Below are positions 58,251 through 64,000 of a stretch of DNA of 64,000 nt, piece after piece. The DNA comes from Marinobacter changyiensis. Lineage in GTDB: Bacteria; Pseudomonadota; Gammaproteobacteria; Pseudomonadales; Oleiphilaceae. A model generated the notes under the pieces. That model ran no database searches and was not told the DNA's origin. It saw nothing but the letters and a program-made list of their open reading frames with translations. The position numbers and the translations under genes are program-made. Position 1 is the first letter of the stretch; every line of letters starts with the position of its first letter. The stretch is from contig NZ_VZZZ01000001.1 of NCBI RefSeq assembly GCF_009193265.1, positions 1,054,001-1,118,000 of the forward strand. The letters are read 5' to 3'.

Positions 58251-58556
58251 ATGAGTGGACCGGAAAAACCAAAAGTACTCGATGAAGAGTGGAGTGATGA
58301 GCGGGTTAAAAGCTTCCTGTTCCTGAGTCCGTACGATGCCCGCGTCAACCCGGATTTCCACGTGCTGTTCAAGGCCTATCAAGCGATGCGCGCCGAGGAC
58401 TTCGAGCGCTTCGTCGGCTTTTTCACCGAGGCCGGCCGTGATCTGAATGCATTGAGCGAAAATGGCCAGACCATTCTGGATCACATCTTGGAGCATCGCC
58501 GCAGTGCCGAGTACGCCAGGGCACTCAAAGCGGCCGGTGCGCAGACCGGGAAGTAA
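58251..58556 (+). CDS. PA4642 family conserved protein
   Basis: This 101-residue protein resembles the Pseudomonas PA4642 family: VLDEEWSDERVKSFLFLSPYD near the start (9-29, partial), DFERFVGFFTEAGRDLNAL (about 50-68) and a C-terminal helix ending near LKAAGAQ. The second half looks like a single ankyrin-type repeat. It is small, acidic and lacks a signal peptide. Function is unknown. ATG 58251 (MSGPEKPK) is preferred over the start seven codons earlier. Confidence 0.8.
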   Translation: MSGPEKPKVLDEEWSDERVKSFLFLSPYDARVNPDFHVLFKAYQAMRAEDFERFVGFFTEAGRDLNALSENGQTILDHILEHRRSAEYARALKAAGAQTGK

Positions 58557-58585
58557 TGCTCCCCGGCCCGGCGGCGGCTAACGGG

Positions 58586-59041
58586 TTATTGAACCTCGAC
58601 TTCAATGGCACGAGGCTGGGCCGGCTCCACTTTCTTCAGAGTGAGTGATAATACCCCATCGCTAAAGCGAGCCTGGACGCTGGACTCCTCAACGTTGTCC
58701 GGCAATGTGAAGCGACGCAGAAAACTGCCGTAAAAACGTTCTACCCGGTGTTGTTTCTCATCGGATGTTTCTTCCACTTTGTGGCGCTCGCCCTGAATGC
58801 TCAGGACGCCGTCTTGCACGGTCACTTTTACATCGTCTTTGTTCAGACCCGGTAGTTCGGCTTCAATCAGAAAAGCCTCCGGCGTTTCCTTGATGTCGAC
58901 TGCCGGTGCCCAGTCACTGCGACGCATCAGATCCTTTCCTTCCTGATCGTCGTTGGTGCGGGTCAGACCAAACTGGCGGTTGTAACGATCGAGCAGATCC
59001 TCGAACTCACTGATCGGATTCCAACGGGTGATTCTGGTCAT
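58586..59041 (-). CDS. small heat-shock protein Hsp20
   Basis: This is a 151-residue holdase chaperone of the alpha-crystallin family. The crystallin domain spans about 43-143 (ELPGLNKDDVKVTVQDGVL; RFTLPDNVEE; FSDGVLSLTLKK), with a short tail containing an Ile-Glu-Val motif near 146-148 that could bind a neighbouring dimer. A sigma-32-like promoter lies upstream and AGGAGG precedes the start. Confidence 0.93.
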   Translation of the reverse strand: MTRITRWNPISEFEDLLDRYNRQFGLTRTNDDQEGKDLMRRSDWAPAVDIKETPEAFLIEAELPGLNKDDVKVTVQDGVLSIQGERHKVEETSDEKQHRVERFYGSFLRRFTLPDNVEESSVQARFSDGVLSLTLKKVEPAQPRAIEVEVQ

Positions 59042-59143
59042 GAATTAGTTCCTCCTACGAATCTGAAATCACGGTGATGTCAGCTTCGCTCGCGAAACAG
59101 CCCACCCCAGTGGCGCCAACTGACGGGGTATCCGTGAACTCTG

Positions 59144-59182
59144 CCTATTTCGGGAAATAGGAGCGGGACATTAAATTTCAAG
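59144..59182 (-). promoter_or_regulatory. sigma-32-like heat-shock promoter with overlapping hairpin
   Basis: Read leftward, CTTGAA (59177-59182) matches the sigma-32 -35 box and CTCCTATTT (59155-59163) resembles the CCCCATnT -10 box, with 13 bases between. CCTATTT (59144-59150) and AAATAGG (59155-59161) form a perfect 7-base inverted repeat over the -10 and start region, a possible operator. The leader to hsp20 is about 105 bases. Confidence 0.65.
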
Positions 59183-59251
59183 TACTGGAAACAAAAAATT
59201 TCCACGCTACCCGTCAGCTTTCATGATCCCTGTCAGCCCTGACGAAACGCA

Positions 59252-59785
59252 TCAGTCGTTGAGGTAGTCGTCCTTGAGGCGGACATAATTTGCTGCCGTG
59301 TAAGTGAAAAAACGACGCTCCTGCTCGGTCAGAGCCCGTGCCTTTTTGCAGGGGCTGCCCACATACAGATGCCCTGATGCCAGAGTTTTGCCGGGCGGCA
59401 CCAGGCAGCCGGCGGCTACGATCACTTCGTCTTCGACCACGGCGCCGTCCATAATTATGCAACCCATGCCAACCAATACGCGACTTCCTATCGTACAACC
59501 GTGAAGCAGGGCCTTGTGACCAACGGTGACGTCGTCACCCAGGGTCAGTGGCCAGCCACCCGGGTTAAAATCGCTGGCGTGGGTGATGTGCAGAACCGAG
59601 CCATCCTGGATACTGCAACGCTGGCCGATCCGGATCCGGTGCATGTCGCCACGGACCACAGTCATTGGCCATACTGAGCAGTCGTCGCCCAGGATGACGT
59701 CACCAATTACCACGGCGCTGGGATCAACCCAGGTGCGGGCGCCGAAACTTGGCGTGTTACCCTTGTGAGATCGGATAGTCGTCAT
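59252..59785 (-). CDS. gamma carbonic anhydrase family protein (YrdA/PaaY-like)
   Basis: This 177-residue protein is made of hexapeptide repeats forming a left-handed beta-helix (about 15-145) with a C-terminal helix. Three His in VLHITHAS (about 66-73) and VGHKALLHG (about 87-95) match the zinc-binding positions of gamma-class carbonic anhydrases. Members of this group often lack proven anhydrase activity, so the exact role is open. It is divergent from prlC. Confidence 0.9.
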   Translation of the reverse strand: MTTIRSHKGNTPSFGARTWVDPSAVVIGDVILGDDCSVWPMTVVRGDMHRIRIGQRCSIQDGSVLHITHASDFNPGGWPLTLGDDVTVGHKALLHGCTIGSRVLVGMGCIIMDGAVVEDEVIVAAGCLVPPGKTLASGHLYVGSPCKKARALTEQERRFFTYTAANYVRLKDDYLND

Positions 59786-59861
59786 TACATATACTCTTAT
59801 TGATTTATTCAGGGTCTAATTCCTAAATTACCGGACAACCCGAACGCTGAGAAGGGCATTT

Positions 59862-61913
59862 ATGAACAATCCGCTACTGAACGACGAGATTCTACCGCGC
59901 TTCGACCACATTCGGACTGAGCACATGGAGGTGGCGATCGATCAGATTCTGAGCGATAACCGTATGCAGATCCAGAATCTGGCGACGCAGCCTGAACCCA
60001 CCTGGGAGACGCTTGCGTTGCCGATGCAGGGCCTGGAAGATCGCCTTAACAAAGCCTGGGCGGTGATTTCACACCTCAACGGCGTGATGAACAACGATGA
60101 CTTGCGCAAGATCTACAAACGCTGTCTGGAGAAACTGACCGAGTATGGTACTGAGTTGAGCCAGAACACCGAACTTTGCGAGAGTTATAAAAAACTCGCC
60201 GCCAGGGAGGATTTCAGCCAGCTCAGTGAAGCCCAGCAAAAAGCCATTAACAACACCCTGCGAGACTTCCACCTCGGTGGTGTCGATTTGCCGGCGGACA
60301 AGAAAACCCGCTACGCGGACCTCAAACGGGAGTTGGCGGAGCTCTCCAACACGTTCAGCGATAACGTACTGGACGCCACCCAGAACTGGTCAAAGCTGAT
60401 TACCGACGTTAACGAACTGGCCGGTGTGCCGGAGTCCGCGCTTGAAGGCGCCCAGCAGACGGCGAAGTCCCGGGATCTGGACGGTTATCTGATAACACTG
60501 GATTTCCCCAGTTTTTACCCGGTCATGACGTATGCGGATAACCGTGAATTGCGCCGGGAAGTCTATGAAGCCTTTGTCACCCGCGCTTCCGACCTGGGCC
60601 CGGACGCCGGGACCTGGGATAACACCCAGGTTATGGCTGAGATCCTCAAACGCCGGCATGCCCTGGCGCAGTTACTGGGTTTCGATAACTACGCTGAACG
60701 CTCCCTTGCCACCAAGATGGCTCGAAGCGTGGACGAAGTGCTGGGCTTTTTGCATACCCTGGCGGAGAAATCCAGGCCGGTAGCGGAACAGGACATCGCT
60801 GACCTCAAGGCATTCGCCCGCCAGAGCCATGGCGTCGAGGAGCTTGAAGCCTGGGATATCGGCTATTACAGCGAGAAGTTACGCCAACAGCGTTATGATG
60901 TTTCGCCAGAAGCTTTGCGCCCCTGGTTCCCGGCAGACAGGGTCGTTCCCGGCCTGTTTGCGGTGGCCGAAAAACTGTTCAATATTCAGATCGAGGCCAA
61001 ACCGGAGGTGCAAACCTGGCATCCGGATGCCACAGCCTACTGCATCAGCCGGGACGGTGAGCCGGTCGCCTGGTTTTATCTCGATCTGTTCGCCCGTCAG
61101 GGCAAACGGGGCGGTGCCTGGATGGCGGATTGCAGTGTGCGCTGGCGTAACCTCAGCGGCCATCTGCAATTGCCGGTCGCCTTCCTGACCTGCAACTTCA
61201 CAGCGCCCATTGGGGACAAGCCTTCGCTGCTGACCCACGACGAGGTCACCACGCTGTTTCATGAATTCGGTCACGGCTTGCACCACATGCTGACCCAAGT
61301 GGACGTAGCGGATGTTTCCGGTATCAACGGTGTGGCCTGGGATGCGGTCGAATTGCCCAGCCAGTTCCTCGAAAACTGGTGCTGGAATCCGGAATCACTG
61401 AACCTGATAGCAAGCCATCATGAAACCGGCGAGCCCCTTCCCCGGGACCTGCTGGAAAAGTTGCTGGCGGCTAGGAATTTCCAGGCCGGTATGCAGATGG
61501 TCAGGCAACTGGAATTCTCGCTGTTTGATTTCCGCTTACACGCGGAGTACACCGACACCGCACCGACCATCCCACTGGAGATGCACCGCAAGGTTCGGGA
61601 GGGCATTGCCGTGGTGCAGTCGCCCGAATTTAACCGCTTTCCCAACAGTTTCTCGCATATCTTCTCCGGCGGTTATGCGGCTGGCTATTACAGTTACAAG
61701 TGGGCCGAAGTGCTGGCCGCGGATGCGTTCTCGTTGTTCGAAGAGCGGGGCATCTTTGATCCCGACACTGGCCGGGCGTTTCTGGAAAACATCCTGGAGA
61801 AAGGCGGCTCCCGGGAGCCGATGGAGCTGTTCAAGGCTTTCCGGGGCCGGGAGCCGGAAGTCGATGCGCTATTGCGCCAGACCGGTATTACCCAGCAGCC
61901 GGCCGCAGCCTGA
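59862..61913 (+). CDS. prlC: oligopeptidase A
   Basis: PrlC (OpdA) is a cytoplasmic M3-family zinc metallopeptidase that degrades short peptides, including cleaved signal peptides. The 683-residue protein has the zinc motif HEFGH at 467-471, with FHEFGHGLHHML around it, and a typical N-terminus (NPLLNDEILPRFDHI). Length matches the family. yheV follows 59 bases later, as in pseudomonads. Confidence 0.96.
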   Translation: MNNPLLNDEILPRFDHIRTEHMEVAIDQILSDNRMQIQNLATQPEPTWETLALPMQGLEDRLNKAWAVISHLNGVMNNDDLRKIYKRCLEKLTEYGTELSQNTELCESYKKLAAREDFSQLSEAQQKAINNTLRDFHLGGVDLPADKKTRYADLKRELAELSNTFSDNVLDATQNWSKLITDVNELAGVPESALEGAQQTAKSRDLDGYLITLDFPSFYPVMTYADNRELRREVYEAFVTRASDLGPDAGTWDNTQVMAEILKRRHALAQLLGFDNYAERSLATKMARSVDEVLGFLHTLAEKSRPVAEQDIADLKAFARQSHGVEELEAWDIGYYSEKLRQQRYDVSPEALRPWFPADRVVPGLFAVAEKLFNIQIEAKPEVQTWHPDATAYCISRDGEPVAWFYLDLFARQGKRGGAWMADCSVRWRNLSGHLQLPVAFLTCNFTAPIGDKPSLLTHDEVTTLFHEFGHGLHHMLTQVDVADVSGINGVAWDAVELPSQFLENWCWNPESLNLIASHHETGEPLPRDLLEKLLAARNFQAGMQMVRQLEFSLFDFRLHAEYTDTAPTIPLEMHRKVREGIAVVQSPEFNRFPNSFSHIFSGGYAAGYYSYKWAEVLAADAFSLFEERGIFDPDTGRAFLENILEKGGSREPMELFKAFRGREPEVDALLRQTGITQQPAAA

Positions 61914-61972
61914 ACCGGCGCGGTGTGAGCGCCGAATGTCACGGTGCTCACCACTTTTTATGGAGATTGAGT

Positions 61973-62218
61973 ATGGCCAGTCCCAAACGCTTTATTGCCG
62001 GCGCAATCTGTCCCCGTTGCGCAGAGATGGACAAGATCATGATGTTCACCACGGAGGAAGGCCAGGTCCGGGAGTGCGTCGCTTGCGGTTTTTCCGACCA
62101 GCAGGCAGATCTGGAAGAGACTGCGGAGCTTCAGACCCGGGTTAACAAGCGTAAAAACGTAGACGACCACACCGTCAAACAGGTGGTGTTTTTCAAGGCC
62201 GGGGCAAATGACGATTAG
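61973..62218 (+). CDS. yheV: YheV family putative zinc-ribbon protein
   Basis: This 81-residue protein carries two Cys pairs, CPRC (13-16) and CVAC (35-38), making a likely zinc ribbon. The remainder is charged. It matches the small YheV family found next to prlC in many gammaproteobacteria. Function is unknown. ATG 61973 (MASPKRF) is chosen over an in-frame start 16 codons upstream. Confidence 0.88.
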   Translation: MASPKRFIAGAICPRCAEMDKIMMFTTEEGQVRECVACGFSDQQADLEETAELQTRVNKRKNVDDHTVKQVVFFKAGANDD

Positions 62219-62293
62219 GGCCAATCCGGGTCAGACCCGGTCCCACGCTAGCCGGTGGATTCCTACCGACAGCATCGGTAGCGCCGGGTCCTA
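62219..62293. repeat. two hairpins between convergent yheV and DUF1653 genes
   Basis: CCGGGT/ACCCGG (62226-62240, 3-base loop) and CTACCGA/TCGGTAG (62263-62281, 5-base loop) are perfect stems between two genes that face each other. Neither has a T-run. They may act as convergent transcription stops or mRNA end protectors. Confidence 0.4.
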
Positions 62294-62521
62294 TTACAGG
62301 CTCTGATCATCCAGCCAGACAAAGCGCGGCACCTGCTCCCCTGCAACCTCGACGGTCTCGGTAAACATGGTGAGGGGGCGGACCCACAGGCTGAAATCTC
62401 CGTACAGGCAGCGATAGACCACCATCTGTTCTTCGGTTTCGCTGTGGCGTGCAACACCGAGAACTTCGTAGTTTTGTCCCTTATAGTGTTGATAGCGTCC
62501 GGGTTTAATGGTTGTGGTCAT
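62294..62521 (-). CDS. DUF1653 domain protein
   Basis: This 75-residue protein is one DUF1653 domain: it opens with KPGRYQHYKGQNYEVLGVA (6-24) and contains MVVYRCLYGDFSLWVRPL (about 33-50). The fold is small and beta-rich. Function is unknown. No signal peptide is present. Confidence 0.88.
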   Translation of the reverse strand: MTTTIKPGRYQHYKGQNYEVLGVARHSETEEQMVVYRCLYGDFSLWVRPLTMFTETVEVAGEQVPRFVWLDDQSL

Positions 62522-62567
62522 CTCTTCTCCCCTTTCAGATTAGCGTTTGCCCAGAATAAGAAGAGCC

Positions 62568-62954
62568 TCAGTTTTTAAGCTTGTAACGGCCTGGGCCGAG
62601 GAAAATAACCGCCAGTGCGGTAAACAGAAAGAAGCCCTGTAGCTCCAGTGCCCAGCCACCGGAGCGCCCCAATGCTAACAGCTCGTTGCCATGGGCCAGG
62701 GCAATTGCCACCAGCATGTTGAACACAATTAACAATGCACCGATACGGGTCTGATAGCCAAGGATGACCATCAACGGTGCTATCAATTCACCAATAAAGA
62801 CGCCGTAGGCAAAAATGGTCGGGATGCCATGACCGGCCAGCATGCCCTCAATGCCGCTGATGCCGTTGAACAGCTTGGCAACGCCATGAAACAGCATAAG
62901 GCCACCAAGGGTCAGACGAATGATCAGTTTTCCGAAATCGGCATTTTCAAGCAT
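62568..62954 (-). CDS. DoxX family membrane protein
   Basis: This 128-residue protein has four membrane helices and the DoxX pattern (LIIRLTLGGLMLFHGVAKL, about 9-27; YQTRIGALLIVFNML, about 73-87). DoxX proteins are linked to quinone- or thiosulfate-related redox membrane complexes and to oxidative stress in various bacteria; the substrate here is unknown. The frame is open upstream to 63050, but MLENADFGKL at 62954 matches the family start. The globin gene lies 52 bases upstream. Confidence 0.88.
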   Translation of the reverse strand: MLENADFGKLIIRLTLGGLMLFHGVAKLFNGISGIEGMLAGHGIPTIFAYGVFIGELIAPLMVILGYQTRIGALLIVFNMLVAIALAHGNELLALGRSGGWALELQGFFLFTALAVIFLGPGRYKLKN

Positions 62955-63006
62955 GGGACAGCATTCCTGAGGGGTCTGTGCGGACTTACCGTTTGAACAG
63001 GCGTTA

Positions 63007-63447
63007 TTAGAGCCCGCGAATATCCTGATGTAAAGGTGCCAGCAGAGCAAGTAGCCGGTTCTGGGCGCCAGTGGGGATGCGGTTCTGTTCCATGGCGAGT
63101 ATCAGGTTCTCTGTCAGCGCGTTGAACTGAGTTTCGGTAATGGCCATGGCGGAGTGGGATTCCCGCATCTTCCGCCCGGTATACAGGCAGGGTCCGCCGC
63201 TCAGTTCGCAGATCTGGTCGGACAGCTGCCGGTGAAAATGCGCCACATCAATACCCTTGAACTGAAAGGCAATGCGCTCGTCTTCCACGATCAGATAGAG
63301 CAGATTTTCCACCATGGTCTCAATCCCTGCCCGTTCACCCAGGGCCTGGTACAGGTCTGCGTCCCGATGATCCGGTGTGTGTGGGTGCTGACACGCAGTC
63401 AAACCTCCGAGCACCAGCAGCAACAGGGTAAAGCGAATGGCGTTCAT
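63007..63447 (-). CDS. truncated haemoglobin (group I) with lipoprotein signal
   Basis: This 146-residue protein has a lipoprotein signal ending LTAC (Cys19), then a group I truncated globin domain (about 32-146). The globin shows LSDQICELSGGPCLYTG and the proximal His in RESHSAMAI, the usual E/F-helix features. ATG 63447 is chosen because GGAG lies 6 bases upstream and the signal peptide then has normal length; ATG 63468 is also possible. Most truncated globins are cytoplasmic, so a membrane-anchored periplasmic form is unusual. It is read with the DUF3034 gene before it and doxX after it. Confidence 0.88.
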   Translation of the reverse strand: MNAIRFTLLLLVLGGLTACQHPHTPDHRDADLYQALGERAGIETMVENLLYLIVEDERIAFQFKGIDVAHFHRQLSDQICELSGGPCLYTGRKMRESHSAMAITETQFNALTENLILAMEQNRIPTGAQNRLLALLAPLHQDIRGL

Positions 63448-63464
63448 AAAGCGCTCCGGTGTCA

Positions 63465-64000
63465 TCAAAAGCTCCCCTGCAACGACAGGTACGCACCCTG
63501 CTGATTCTCCAACCCGGCAATATCACCGAGATTTACCCAGGCCGCGGTCACTGCGAGGCTGCGATCCGGGACCCAGGCTATGAAAAGATCCCACCAGTCG
63601 TCTTCCCTGGCAAAGCCCAGATTATCCGGTTTTTGCCGGTACTCCACGCCGGCCAGCCAGCGCCGGTCGATGAATACCCCCAGACTGGATTCGAACTGGG
63701 CTTCATAGCCATCATCCTGATCACCGCCAAAACCAAGCAGCCCCCCCTGGTTGGCCTTCGTGCCACGAACGGTGATGTTAGCCAGCAGGTTGCGATCCAG
63801 TACAGCCGCAAAAAACAACTTGCTGCCCGAGAGGTACACGTCGGTACCGGAGTCATCCCGGGCGCCGACCGCATCCGGAATGGTAAACGTCCGGTTGCGC
63901 TTATGCTGGAGCCCGGCAGACCACTGGCCGTAACGATGGTAAAGCACGTCACCCCAAAGCCTGGTTTTTACGCCGAAGATGTCCTGGCTCAGTTCGTCCT
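63465..64000 (-). CDS. DUF3034 family outer-membrane-like protein (partial)
   Basis: The frame is open to the window edge, so the N-terminal part is missing; 177 residues are visible. The readable part starts near DIFGVKTRLWGDVLYHRYGQW and has alternating aromatic and polar residues with regular beta-strand spacing (VYLSGSKLFFAAVL; WDLFIAWVPDRSLAVTAAWV), ending in Phe, like an outer-membrane beta-barrel. The sequence fits the DUF3034 family, whose function is not known. Its stop abuts the globin start region, suggesting one operon. Confidence 0.8.
   Translation of the reverse strand, partial: DELSQDIFGVKTRLWGDVLYHRYGQWSAGLQHKRNRTFTIPDAVGARDDSGTDVYLSGSKLFFAAVLDRNLLANITVRGTKANQGGLLGFGGDQDDGYEAQFESSLGVFIDRRWLAGVEYRQKPDNLGFAREDDWWDLFIAWVPDRSLAVTAAWVNLGDIAGLENQQGAYLSLQGSF

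Noticed and set aside
59042..59143. RNA thermometer (ROSE or FourU) in the hsp20 leader
   Set aside because: I looked for a U-rich or UUGCU segment facing the AGGAGG site and did not find one; only short unrelated stems are visible.
62226..62281. Intrinsic terminators between yheV and the DUF1653 gene
   Set aside because: The stems are perfect but no T-run follows either on any strand, so they are listed only as hairpins.

Overview
The window is a contiguous piece of gammaproteobacterial chromosome spanning the replication origin. Gene order (glmS-glmU-atp-parBA-rsmG-mnmG ... mnmE-yidC-yidD-rnpA-rpmH-dnaA-dnaN-recF-gyrB, then gmhB-glyS-glyQ, trkH-trkA-rsmB-fmt-def-LysM-dprA-tsaC-hemF-aroE and yrdA-prlC-yheV) is the Pseudomonas-type origin neighbourhood. 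Protein sequences, a TRAP transporter with its own universal stress protein, and Pseudomonas-like parS sites point to a marine relative such as Marinobacter or a sister genus. The genus is an inference; no rRNA is present to confirm it. I see no insertion sequence, prophage, CRISPR array or transposase.

Layout. 142-5065 (+): a TRAP-type dicarboxylate uptake operon (dctP, dctQ, dctM), a UspA protein, and a succinate-semialdehyde dehydrogenase gene with one extra C near its 5' end. 5209-18310 (-): glmS and glmU, the whole F1Fo ATP synthase operon atpIBEFHAGDC, parB, parA and rsmG, preceded by mnmG. 20207-20539: an AT-rich gap with two perfect DnaA boxes. 20540-28244 (-): a block not usual between mnmG and mnmE, with an MFS-acyltransferase fusion, an RND efflux pump with its adaptor, a DUF3833 lipoprotein and a lone periplasmic binding protein. 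28443-32445 (-): mnmE, yidC, yidD, rnpA, rpmH. 32446-33084: the probable oriC. 33085-40693 (+): dnaA, dnaN, an AarF/ABC1-family kinase gene, recF (carrying two parS sites) and gyrB. 40800-51365 (-): a membrane protein, tRNA-Pro, gmhB, glycyl-tRNA synthetase, Trk potassium uptake, rsmB, fmt, def. 51683-58556 (+): a TsaP-like LysM protein, dprA, tsaC, hemF, aroE, a motAB pair and a PA4642-like protein. 58586-64000 (mixed): a small heat-shock protein with a sigma-32-like promoter, a gamma carbonic anhydrase homologue, prlC, yheV, a DUF1653 protein, DoxX, a lipoprotein globin and a DUF3034 protein cut by the window edge.

How it fits together. Replication initiation (oriC, dnaA, dnaN, gyrB), origin segregation (parA, parB and parS in recF), ATP synthesis, cell-wall precursor supply (glmS, glmU), tRNA modification and translation start (mnmE, mnmG, tsaC, fmt, def) all sit close to the origin, where gene dosage is highest. 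Genes left of 32.4 kb all read leftward to 5.2 kb and dnaA-gyrB read rightward, which fits replication starting just upstream of dnaA. Most of the window is conserved housekeeping sequence. The parts that most deserve a second look are the two DnaA-box regions 12 kb apart, parS within recF, the kinase gene splitting dnaN from recF, the inserted envelope/efflux block, the nested inverted repeat after atpC, the gabD frameshift and the lipoprotein globin. I found no clear evidence of a new multi-gene system.
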